Shown here in pieces: positions 12,094 through 22,905 of a DNA stretch of 64,000 bases. The DNA comes from Siphonodentalium dalli (taxonomy: Eukaryota > Mollusca > Scaphopoda > Gadilida > Siphonodentaliidae). The stretch is from contig CP136061.1 in the NCBI GenBank assembly GCA_032622095.1, forward strand, positions 52,215,762 to 52,279,761, given 5' to 3'. A model generated the notes under the pieces. The model made no database searches. It saw only the letters and a list, made by a program, of their open reading frames with translations, and had not been told where the DNA came from. Numbering within the stretch: position 1 is the first letter of the stretch; every line of letters begins with the position of its first letter. A program made the translations under genes and the position numbers.

Positions 12094-12806
12094 AACCCTT
12101 TCATGACTGGAGCTTCTGAAATTTTGCGAAAACCCTGCGCCAATTTATTCTGATATATATGTGAATCTCCCATAGGGAGCATCGCATTTATAAGAGAATA
12201 CATTGGCCTAGAAATATTTACATTGACCTTTTAAAGGTACGGTTGGTCTTGGTGGTGGGTATCCTGTGAAAATATTTCCACCCGTCAAAAACCGCCACAA
12301 ACAGAAAGAACAACAAAATGTAGACAGACTTTGTCCGTATACAAATAAGAAATATCGCATAAACAGTATGTTATTGTCATATTTTTGACCTTGTTATGTA
12401 AACAAAAGCATAAAAAGTTACTTTTCTGGTGTTTGCTTATATTATGATGGTAAACATAAAGAGCGTTCTTTGTTGGTGAATTCCTGATATGGAACGAATA
12501 AAGAGCGTTTATGCCATTTGTGTGTGATTAGCCAGCAGCATTGTGTTGTCTTCTGTAACACAACCAGGCTCTTGCTTAGGTAAAATATAGTAAATCTTTA
12601 TGATAACATGCTGTTTACGCGATGGTCATGGTATATATGAACGAAACTGTATGCGTTTTAATGTTTTTCATTTGACGGTGATTGGAACAAATATGAATAT
12701 TTTCGTCAACTAAGGCCTCACGTGCCTTTAAGCCAGTGAATCTCCTACATGTATGTACTGGCTTATTCAATGCTGCACTAGCGAAGCGACCGTCATGAAA
12801 GGGTTA
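12094..12806. mobile_element. Diverged MITE related to the TTAA family (0.7 kb)
   Basis: The ends AACCCTTTCATGAC at 12,094 and its complement GTCATGAAAGGGTT at about 12,792-12,805 form short inverted repeats. A degenerate palindrome (12,139-12,212) sits near the left end, as in the two clear MITEs. The left flank is TGAA rather than TTAA, so the target duplication is not exact. Confidence 0.5.
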
Positions 12807-12851
12807 ATTTAGTAAAGAAAGGGTTAAATTACAATGTGGCTCAGAACTCAC

Positions 12852-13101
12852 CGGCTATAATGACGTCACAGTCGTCCCACTCGGATCCTGGTCGCACGCA
12901 CACCGCTATCTCCGAGCTAAAGCGAAGACCGGTCGGGCAACTCGGCATTTCCCACGGTATGCCCCAGTTGCACCGAAACCACCTGGTACAATCTTCTGGG
13001 TGACGATAGGAATAGAACGGACCCTCGCACAATGGAACGAACTCGGATGCAACATTTGTCCAAAAAGAGCAATACGCAACAAAAACGCTAATTCGAAACA
13101 T
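12852..13101 (-). CDS. Chitin-binding (CBM14/peritrophin-A) secreted protein, first exon
   Basis: The ATG at 13,101 begins a signal-peptide-like stretch (MFRISVFVAYCSFW, then TNVASEF). A six-cysteine chitin-binding type 2 domain follows, with cysteines in LCEG, EDCTRWFRC, PSCPTGLRF, AVC and WDDC. The aromatic W-F-R-C and the C-P-x-G-x-x-F motif are the standard marks of the family. Such proteins bind chitin in peritrophic matrix, cuticle or shell matrix. The open frame upstream of this ATG offers only a TTG, so 13,101 is preferred. The exon ends in phase 1 at a consensus donor (CCG|GTGAGT) at 12,852/12,851. Later exons should lie at lower coordinates, but I could not identify them, so the gene is partial here or interrupted by the MITE at 12.1-12.8 kb, which lies in its first intron. 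Confidence 0.7.
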
Positions 13102-13589
13102 GTTTTGGAGGGTATATATATTATCCTCAGATGATTTTTCTCTTGTCAACAACAGTTTCTGACCACGTTGTTACAGCTCTTATTAAATGTAACCGGTTAT
13201 GAACACTTTATGACTAAACGTATAAGGCCAATATAAATAAATTACTATATTCTAATCAACGTGTTTCATTCTTACTAACATAAATTGCCTTGGTCTGTAA
13301 ACTCAGTATTATATACATTGAAGTATAGTATCATACCTTACACAAAGGAAGGACAGTCTGTGATTTAAAATGCCCAATTTGATCAAAATAGACTAATTGA
13401 TCAATGGGTCATTGTCATGTATTTAGACTGATTAATGGGTCATTGCATGCATGATAAAAAAAAATACATAAAATTTATCCAAATTACAAAATGTCAGGAG
13501 GAGATGATAATCTATCGATATTTCTTTATCGGCCTAAAGTTGTATAACTTCCTTGTTTCATGTTGTTGATCAAATGTGATCGGTCGATT

Positions 13590-14085
13590 AAAAATGCATT
13601 TTATTGAAATAAGCCAGCATGCCAGCTGTATGGTTGATAGAAGCTGCGCTGCTGATTATTCTAAAATATTCTGGCATGTTACTGTTCAAAAGAAGTCAAC
13701 CAGCATGCGTTGAATGCATCTTATCCATATAGTGGCGGTAAGAGCATGGCTGTAATAGTTGGTCACGTGACTTACAATCTACCCGGGAAACGCTAAGAAC
13801 TTCTGTGAAAATTAATTATATACGACATCATGATTTTTTCACTTGTTAAAAATATTCCACATGTATTTGTCATTCGTGTGCACGAATAGGCTAAATGATA
13901 TACGATCGCGTTGTAATATAACCAAAGACACAAGTTGAGATTGTTGGATAAAATACATTTTATTGGAATAATCCAGCATGCCAACAGTGGTAGTCGATGG
14001 CGGCTGCATGCAGAGTATACAATATTCTGGCAAAAGAAGTTAGCGTGGAAGCATCTTATCCATAAAGCGGGATTGACTATTTCGA
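13590..14085. repeat. ~150-bp direct duplication (two copies)
   Basis: The block from CATTTTATTGAAATAAGCCAG through GCATGCCAG, ATATTCTGGCA and GCATCTTATCCAT is at about 13,593-13,733 and again at about 13,949-14,070, separated by unrelated sequence. No coding function is visible. Confidence 0.6.
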
Positions 14086-14089
14086 GTAA

Positions 14090-15280
14090 CAGGAACGGAA
14101 CCAGGAACAAGATCAGCTTCCGAGTAACAAGTGACTATCTCGAGTAACTGGAACAGAGATATATAAGCTGAAATTTCCCGCGTTTTACGCAATGAAACAA
14201 TACATAGTGTACATCATTCGAAAGCATTGAATCTCCCCTTCGTAGAGTTCTTCCCCTTCCATTGAAAAAGTTTGAATTCTGTTGCATTCCGGGTGACAGA
14301 GGGGGGGGGGGAGTCTTCTATTTATCTGTGGGCATCTTCTGCGACACAGATGTTTCAAATAGTGGTGAATTATAGTATTTTAATCAGATTGTTATTAAAA
14401 CCGTATATCAAGTCACTATAAAACATTAATTGGCTTCTCGAAAATTAAGTGGGCCTTTAACTACTACTTTTGAGTCAATCCTAGCACCAGTGTGTGCTGT
14501 TCCCTCCCCAATGGGCAGTCAAGAACTGCTAATTAATTTAAGAAAGTATTACATTTGGTCAAAAATTTGATCTGAAATGGGCATCAATTGATGGGTATTT
14601 TCCAACCTAAGTGGGGGAGTCAGGTTTGAAATGTCCAACATTATAAGGAAGCTTGAAACAAGTCTATATGTGCAAGGAATCAGCGATTTTCTTGTTCAGA
14701 TTTCAAAATGTTCTCACGCCGGGCCGAGGACGTGTAAATCTGCCTGGAGTTATACCACTAGATGTTAGGATTTATGCAAATTGGAGGTTCAACTCTCTAA
14801 ATGTCCTCATACCATGGTTTTGTTCCTCCACCTGTTTATATAGAGACCACAAGATCCATTCAGAATAGGCTACCATCCAGGCATGTATAATGGACTAGTT
14901 GGGCGCAATGCGCGGGGGAGTCCGAATGAAATTCCGCTAAACTGAAGAGTATTGTCTGATTCAAGGGGTCGGTGGGTGCAGGTGGAATTCCCAAGGTGTA
15001 CACCCCCATGCACGGAGACCCTCTAGCCACGTGCCTGACATTTTACTTATTATACGTATATGCCCAACTGCATGTGTACTGTGTACTATATGCGCAGTGA
15101 GACTTACCATTGCCTTAATCGTATTTAAATTCGCGCGTACTAATTTTCTCTCAGTTTTGAATCCGCGCACTTTGAATTCGCGCAACGCGTACATGAATTT
15201 AAAGAAGTACATATTACGTAAAACAACTACATATAACAGACATGACAATTGGAACTTATTCCCTATTCCTTATTTTCAAA
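14090..15280. other. Non-coding
   Basis: Contains a short poly-G run at about 14,300, relatives of the 'TTTGGTCAAAA' motif seen at 5.2 kb, and no exon that I can support. Confidence 0.5.
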
Positions 15281-15287
15281 AATGTCG

Positions 15288-16498
15288 CTTTCGACCGATT
15301 TGACGGCATGGGTGGGTGGCCCGCCCCAAATACCACCTAGAAACACCCCGACCCCCCACCCATCACCCTCGGGGGGTGCCACCCCGAGGGGGTGAAAATG
15401 GGGTATGGACCATTTTCGAGAACGGTAAGGATTTCGACCGATTTGACGGCATGGGTGGGTGGCCCGCCCCAAATACCACATAGAAACACCCGACCCCCCA
15501 CCCATCACCCTCGGGGGGTGCCACCCCGAGGGGGTGAAAATGGGGTATGGACCATTTTCGAGAACGGTAAGTAGTTCGACCGACTTGACGGCATGGGTGG
15601 GTGGCCCGCCCCAAATACCACCTAGAAACACCCCGACCCCCCACCCATCACCCCCGGGGGTGCCACCCCGAGGGGGTGAAAATGGGGTATGGACCATTTT
15701 CGAGAACGGTAAGGATTTCGACCGATTTGACGACATGGGTGGGTGGCCCGCCCCAAATACCACCTAGAAACACCCCGACCCCCCACACATCACCCTCTGG
15801 GGGGGGGGTGCCACCCGAGGGGGTGAAAATGGGGTATGGACCATTTCCGAGAACGGTAAGTATTTCGACCGATTTGACGGCATGGGTGGGTGGCCCGCCC
15901 CAAATACCACCTAGAAACACCCCGACACCCCACCCATCACCCCCGGGGGTGCCACCCCGAGGTGGTGAAAATGGGGTATGGACCATTTTCGAGAACGGTA
16001 AGGATTTCGACCGATTTGACGGCATGGGTGGGTGCCCCGCCCCAAATACCACATAGAAACACCCCGACCCCCACCCATCACCCCGGGGGTGCCACCCCGA
16101 GGGGGTGAAAATGGGGTATGGACCATTTTCGAGAACGGTAAGAATTTCGACCGATTTGACGGCATGGGTGGGTGGCCCGCCCAAAATACCACATAGAAAC
16201 ACCCCGACCACCACCCATCACCCCCGGGGGGTGCCACCCGAGGGGGTGAAAATGGGGTATGGACCATTTTCGAGAACGGTAAGGATTTCGACAGATTTGA
16301 CGGCATGGGTGGGTGGCCCGCCCCAAATACCACCTAGAAACACCCCGACACCCCACCCATCACCCCCGGGGGGTGCCACCCCAAGGGGGTGAAAATGGGG
16401 CATGGACCATTTTCGAGAACGGTAAGGATTTCGACAGATTTGACGGCATGGGTGGGTGGCCCGCCCCAAATACCACCTAGAAACACCCCGACCCCCCG
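15288..16498. repeat. GC-rich 142-bp minisatellite, about nine copies
   Basis: The unit starts TTTCGACCGATTTGACGGCA and carries GGGTGGGTGGCCCGCCCC, then CCCACCCATCACC and a hairpin in which the arm CACCCTCGGGG faces CCCCGAGGGGGTG, then GGGTATGGACCATTTTCGAG. Units begin near 15,290, 15,431, 15,575, 15,717, 15,867, 16,007, 16,147, 16,287 and 16,431. Copies are highly similar, which indicates recent homogenisation. Many overlapping open frames of 70-190 codons on both strands arise purely from the repeat. Confidence 0.92.
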
Positions 16499-16555
16499 TT
16501 TAATTAGTCTGAAAAACTGCCAGATCACATGATAACCCACTTCATGACACAGTAG

Positions 16556-17692
16556 TTGCAAGTTTTAGTTGAATCGCTAAATATCATATATAGCACACTC
16601 GTATGGACGATGGCCGGTCTATGTCCTATTATGCTTTGCCAGACTCCGTATATGACTGAATTCTTTCTGATACACGTCACACTCGTATGGACGATCGCCG
16701 GTGTTCGTCCTCTTATGCATTGTCAGACTCCATATATGACTGAATTCTTTATGACACACGTCACGCTCGTATGGTCGATCGCCGGTGTTCGTCCTCTTAT
16801 GCATTGCCAGAATCCACATATAACTGAATTCCTTATGATACACGTCACGCTCGTATGGTCGATCGCCGGTGTTCGTCCTCTTATGCATTGTCAGACTCCA
16901 TATATAACTGAATTCCTTCTGATACACGTCACACTCGTATGGACGATCGCCGGTTTTCGTCCTCTTATGCATTGTCAGACTCCATATATGACTGAATTCC
17001 TTGTCATACACGTCACTCTCATATGGACGATCGCCAGTGTTCGTCCTTTTATGCATTGTCAGACACCATATATGACTGAATTCCTTATGATACACGTCAC
17101 GCTCGTATGGTCGATCGCCAGTGTACGTCCTTTTATGCTTTGCAAGACTCCATACATAACTGAATGCCTTCTGATACACGTCACACTCGTATGGTCGATC
17201 GGCGGTGTTCGTCCTCTTATGCATTGTCAGACTCCATATATGACTAAATTCCTTGTCATACACGTCACTCTCGTGTGGACGATCGGCAGTGTTCGTCCTC
17301 TTATGCATTGTCAGACTCCATATATGACTGAATTCCTTATGATACACGTCACGCTCGTATGGCCGATCGCCGGTGTTCGTCCTCTTATGCATTGTCAGAC
17401 TCCATATATGACTAAATTCCTTGTCATACACGTCACTCTCGTGTGGACGATCGGCAGTGTTCGTCCTCTTATGCATTGTCAGACTCCATACATAACTGAA
17501 TTCCTTCTGATACACATCACACTCGTATGGACGATCACCGGTGTTCGTTCTCTTATGCATTGTCTGACTCCATATATGACTGAATTCCTTATGATACACG
17601 TCACGCTCGTATGGTCGATCTCCGGTTTTCGTCCTCTTATGCATTGCCAGACTTCATATATGCTTATAAGTCTTAATAATTCTCCTTCGTAA
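16556..17692 (-). repeat. 84-bp tandem array derived from C2H2 zinc fingers, ligands lost
   Basis: On the minus strand 16,619-17,644 is one open frame of 341 codons made of about twelve 28-residue units. Each unit has the zinc-finger linker (TGDRPYE for TGEKPY), the conserved F and L of the finger core, and the first histidine (MHKRT). The second cysteine is tyrosine in all units except one (which has RDVC) and the last histidine is asparagine. The first cysteine is kept in only about four units and is serine or arginine in the others. No unit has all four zinc ligands, so a folded zinc finger is unlikely. The start ATG at 17,644 lies inside a partial unit; further upstream the frame closes at a TGA that replaces the usual TGG. 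The opposite strand is open as well (16,556-17,692). Confidence 0.85.
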
Positions 17693-17984
17693 ATGCAGCC
17701 AAAACATACTCCAAAACTTGTTATTGAGAAATTTGACCGTTGCATATTCATTCATATCCATTTATATCCACACAACTGAAACTTATTTGTTTATTCACTG
17801 GAATCCATATCAATATTTAAATCCAATTTATATATTAATCTAATCTGAAAATTATAGTGAAATATTTAAATTCTTTATGTAGCCATTATTGGTTGTATTT
17901 TGTCATTCAGGGGTGCCGGGTAGAATGCCATCATAGGCCACGGCACTCCACACAATACACATATAAATTCACTTATATTATAAA
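17693..17984. other. AT-rich spacer between zinc-finger-derived array and inverted-repeat arm
   Basis: No gene or repeat recognised. The outer limit of the left foldback arm is at about 17,985, where similarity to the reverse complement of 38,956 starts. Confidence 0.5.
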
Positions 17985-20900
17985 GTATTAATGTATAATG
18001 TATTGTGAAATAAAATATTATCCTAAAAATATATGCCTGAATTCTTTCTCATACACGTCACTCTCGTAAGGTCGATCGCCGGTGTTCGTCCTCTTATGCT
18101 TTGCCAGACTCCATATATAACTTAATTCCTTCTGATACAGGTCACACTGGTATGGACGATCGCCGGTGTCGTCCTTTAATGCATTACCAGACTCCATATA
18201 TAACTGAATTTCTTCTGAAACACGTCACTCTCTTGTATGAACGATCGCCGGTGTTCGTCCTCTTATGCATTGCCAAACTCCATATATAACTGAATGCCTT
18301 ATGATATACGTCACTCTCGTATGGTCGGTCGTCGGTGTTCGTCCTCTTATGCATTGCCAAACTCCATATGTGACTGAATTCCTTATACGCGTCACACTCG
18401 TATGGGCGAACGCCGGTGTTCTTCCTCTTATGCATTGTCAGACTCCATATATGATGTATTCCTTATGATACACCCCACGCTCGTATGTGCGATCACCGGT
18501 GTTCGTCCTCTTGAGGCCAAAGGAACCACATGGTCATCTGATTGTGTATGGAGGCCCCCGAAGGGAACCTGTTATACTAAAATATGAAATATATATAAAA
18601 TATGGATGTTTAAAATGATAATACTAACAATTCTCCACTCCGTTACAGAGAGACATCACTATTTTGTGTAGTCTTATTTAATGTGATATTTGATTTGGGA
18701 AATAGTACACTATGTGTGGTTTCAACACCCATCTTTATTCCGGGGGTGTCCATGTGCTTCTACTGCGTATGGGCGGGAACGAATAGACACTTATACCGAA
18801 ACTATTTTCTATCAAGAAAATATTTCTTCATTTGAAATTTATGTTTTCATTTTAAGAAATAATATTCTTAGAACACGTTTAGAAAACGTTATTGACATTT
18901 ATCACATATTCTGCTGTCTAGAATTGTTTTCTAGAATTAAGAGAAACATTCTAGCTTATAAGAACACCTAATAGAAAGCAAGAAGTTTGTGCTTGTGTTT
19001 AGAAAGTGATTAGTGAAAGCGATATGTTTTTCTTCTGATTTAAAAAAAAGTTTTGGAAAGTAAGAAATGTTTTCTTGTGTCAGAAAAAGTGGTAGTGTGA
19101 TTTCTTCCTGATTTTAGAAAAAAAAGGTTTTATAGAACAAGAATAAAACACCTATAAGAAATGCATGACTTGATTCTAATCTGATAAGAAAATTAAAACG
19201 TTTGTTATCACCCAGCCAGACCAAACCATATGTTCAAGTAGACAGCAGGAATAACTAACATTATTCCAAATATTCCCCTGTATGTCATGCAATTATATAT
19301 AGCATATGGTCCATCGCCACTGTTCGTCGTCTTATGCATTGCCAGACTCCATATATGAATTAATTCCTTCTCATATACGTTACTCTCGTATGGTCTATCA
19401 CCGGTGTTCGTCCTCTTATGCATTGTCTGACTCCATATATAACTAAATTCCTTCTGATGCACGTCACTCTCTTGTGTGGACGATCGCCGGTGTTCGTCCT
19501 CTTATGCATTGCCAAACTCCATATATAACTGAATTCCTTATGATATACGTCACTCTCGTATGGTCGATCGTCGGTGTTCGTCCTCTTATGCATTGCCAAA
19601 CTCCATATATGACTGAATTCCTTATACAGGTCACACTCGTATGGGCGATCGCCGGTGTTCTTCCTCTTATGCATTGTCAGACTTCATATATGATGTATTC
19701 CTTATGATACACCTCACGCTCGTATGGGCGATCACCGGTGTTCTTCCTCTTGAGGACAAGGGAACCACATGGCATCTGATTGTGTATGGAGGCCCCCGAA
19801 GGGAACCTATTATAACTAGTTTAAAATATGGATGTTTAAAATGATAATACTAATAATTCTCCACTCATTTACAGAGAGACATCACTATTTTGTGTAGTCT
19901 TATTTAATGTGATATTTGATTTGGGAAATAGTACACTATGTGTGGTTTCAACACCCATCTTTATTCCGGGGATGTCCATGTGCTTCTACTGCGTATGGGC
20001 GGGAACGAATAGACACTTATACCGAAACTATTTTCTATCAAGAAAATATTTATTCATTTGAAATTTATGTTTTCATTTTAAGAAATAATATTCTTAGAAC
20101 ACATTTAGAAAACGTTATTGACATTTATCACATATTCTGCTGTCTAGAATTGTTTTCTAGAATTAATAGAAACATTCTAGCTTATAAGAACACCTATTAG
20201 AAAGCAAGAATTTTGTGCTTGTGTTTAGAAAGTGATTAGTGAAAGCGATATGTTTTTCTTCTGATTTAAAAACAAAAGTTTTGGAAAGTAAGAAATGTTT
20301 TCTTGTGTCAGAAAAAGTGGTAGTGTGATTTCGTTCCTGATTTTATAAAAAAAGGTTTTATAGAACAAGAATAAAACACCTATAAGAAATCCATGACTTG
20401 ATTCTAATCTAATAAGAAAATGAAAACGTTTGTTATCACCCAGCCAGACCAAACCATATGTTCAAGTAGACAGCAGGAATAACTAACATTATTCCAAATA
20501 TTCCCCTGTATGTCATGCAATTATATATAGCATATGGTCCATCGCCGCTGTTCGTCGTCTTATGCATTGCCAGACTCCATATATGAATTAATTCCTTCTC
20601 ATACACGTCACTCTCGTGTGGTCTATCACCGGTGTTCGTCCTCTTATGCATTGCCAAACTCCATATATAATGAATTCCTTATGATACACGTCACGCTCGT
20701 GTGGTCGATCGCCGGTGTTCGTCCTCTTATGCATTGCCAGACTCCATATATGACTGATTTCCTTCTCATACATTTCACTCTCGTATGGACGATCGCTGGT
20801 GTTCGTCCTCATGAATTATCAGACTCCATATATGACTGAATGAATTCCTTATGATACACATCACGCTCGTATGGTCGATTGCCGGTGTCCGTCCTCTTAT

Positions 20901-21175
20901 GCATTGCCGGACTCCATATATAACTGAATTACTTCTCATATACGTCACTCTCGTATGGTCGATCGCCGGTGTTCGTCCTCTTATGCATTATCAGACTCCA
21001 TATATGATGAATGCATTATGATACACGTCACTCTCGTATGGTCGATCGCCGGTGTTCGTCCTCGTATGCATTGTCAGACTCCATATATGATCAATTCATT
21101 ATGATACACGTCACTGTCGTATGGTCGATCGCCTGTGTTCGTCCTCTTATGCGTCGCCAAACTCCATATATATAA
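17985..21175. repeat. Left arm of a large foldback-like inverted repeat
   Basis: From outside in: shared end (GTATTAATGTATAATG), zinc-finger-derived 84-bp array (about 18,040-18,516), a ~0.77-kb AT-rich unit (18,517-19,307), array (19,308-19,752), second AT-rich unit (19,753-20,535), array (20,536-21,170). The finger frame reads on the minus strand throughout. The same modules occur in opposite orientation at 35,401-38,956, including the outermost junction with TTTTTAGGATAATATTTTAT. The AT-rich unit carries a conserved 94-codon open frame in four copies. The copies are recent duplicates and the translation resembles no family, so I do not call it a gene. Confidence 0.85.
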
Positions 21176-21359
21176 CAAGATCGATTTCGCGGATATATTC
21201 CATATAATGGGGTTTATAGTATATCAAAATGTAGTTTTAGACACAGGGAATATAATTTTGTCAGAATGGGTCCACCACGCAGTGAAATTGTTGCAGAAAT
21301 TCGCTCCAAGAAAGAGCGCTACTTTTTCTCGTAAAAAATAGAATGGCCGACTGAAGCGT

Positions 21360-22905
21360 TTTAACGGTCCAACTAAGCATTGGAGGTTCTCATTATCCGC
21401 GGTCATACACGGAGAGGTTCTCATATTATCCGCCGGCCATACGTGGGAGAGGTTCTCATATGAACATATTATTAAGCAGTCATACGCGGTAGAGGTTCAT
21501 AGTATTCGCCGGCCATAAGCGAGGGAGATTCTCACTATGATATGCGCGGAGGTTCTCATATGAACATATTATCTGCCGATGATACACGTGTAGTGGAGGT
21601 TCTCATATTATCCGCAGTCTACGGGAAAGGTTCTCATATTATTCACCGGTCATATGCGGTGGAGGTTCATATTATCTACCGGTCATATGCTTGGAAGGTT
21701 CTCATATTATTCACCGGTCATATGTGGAGGAGGTTATCATATTATCCACCGGTCATACATGGGGTGTTTCTCATATGAACATATTATCCGCCGGTGTTAT
21801 GCAGTGGAGGTTCTCATATTATCCGCAGTCTGCGGGGGAGGTTTTCATATTATTCCCCGGTCATATGTGGGGGAGGTACTCATATGAACATATTATCCGC
21901 CCGTCATACATGGGGAGGTTCTCATATGAACATATTATCCGCCAGTCATATGCGGTGGATGTTCATATTATTCGCCCATCATACGGGAGGGAGATTCTTA
22001 TATGCGGGGTAGGTTCTCATATTATCCACCGGTCATACGTGTGGGAGATTCTGATGTGAACATATTATCCGCCGGTGATGCATGGTGGAGGTTAATATTA
22101 TCCGCCAGTCATACGCAAGAGAAGTTCTCATATTATCAGCCGGTCATACGTGGGGGAGGTCTTCATATTATCCACCGGTCATACGTGGGGACGTTCTCAT
22201 GTGAACTTATTATCCGCCAGTCATACGCGGTGGACGTTCACATTATTCGCGGATCATAAGCGAGGGAAATTCTCATACGCGCGGAGGTTCTCATATTATC
22301 CACCAGCGATACATGTGGGAGGTTCTCCTTATCGCATATGAACATATTATCCGCTGCTCATAGGCGGTGGAGGTTCATATTATTCGCCTGTCTTACGCAA
22401 TGGAGATTCTTATATATGCGGGGTAGGTTCTCATATTATCCGCCGGTCATACGTGTGGGGGTTTCTCATATGAACATCCGCTCGTGATACACGCCAGTCA
22501 TTTGCAAGGGAGGTTCTCATATTATTCGCCGGTCATATGCCGTGGAAGTTCTCATATTATCCCTGGTCATCTGTGGGGGAGGTTATCATATTATCCACCG
22601 GTCATCTGTGGGGAGGTTTTAATATTATCCGCCGGTCATCTGTGGGGGAGGTTCTCATATTATCGGCCGGTCATATGGGGAAGGTTCTCATATTATCCGC
22701 CGGTCATATGGGGGAGGTTCTCATGTGAGCATATTATCCGCCAGTCATGCGCGGTGGAGCTAGGTACATATTATTCGCCCGTCATACGCGAGGGAGATTC
22801 TCATATGCGGGGGAAGTTCTCATATTATACACCGGTCATACACGTGGGTGTTCTCATATGAACATATTATCCACAGGTCATATGAGTTGGAGGTTCTCAT
22901 ATTAC
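21360..22905. repeat. ~40-bp satellite, about 35 copies
   Basis: The unit is GGAGGTTCTCATATTATCCG followed by CCGGTCATACGCGG, with longer variants that insert TATGAACATATTATCC. It starts about 190 bases inside the last zinc-finger-derived repeat. Open frames (for example 21,691-22,059 and 22,484-22,861 on the plus strand) follow the satellite period and are not genes. Confidence 0.88.

Noticed and set aside
15263-16561. Overlapping 70-190-codon open frames on both strands rich in Gly, Pro, Trp and Thr
   Set aside because: They follow the 142-bp minisatellite period exactly, exist in several frames at once and resemble no protein family.
16556-17692. 378-codon plus-strand frame with repeated hydrophobic segments, resembling a multi-pass membrane protein
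   Set aside because: It is the antisense of the zinc-finger-derived array. The residues are dictated by the repeat and there is no signal peptide or family similarity.
18690-18971. Conserved 94-codon frame in the AT-rich foldback unit (four copies)
   Set aside because: The copies are recent duplicates so conservation is expected; the translation is low-complexity and hydrophobic with no family match, and the fifth, diverged unit copy (24.8-25.5 kb) has lost the frame.
21360-22905. CRISPR-like array (regular ~40-bp repeats)
   Set aside because: There are no distinct spacers, no cas genes, and the context is a eukaryotic genome; it is a satellite.
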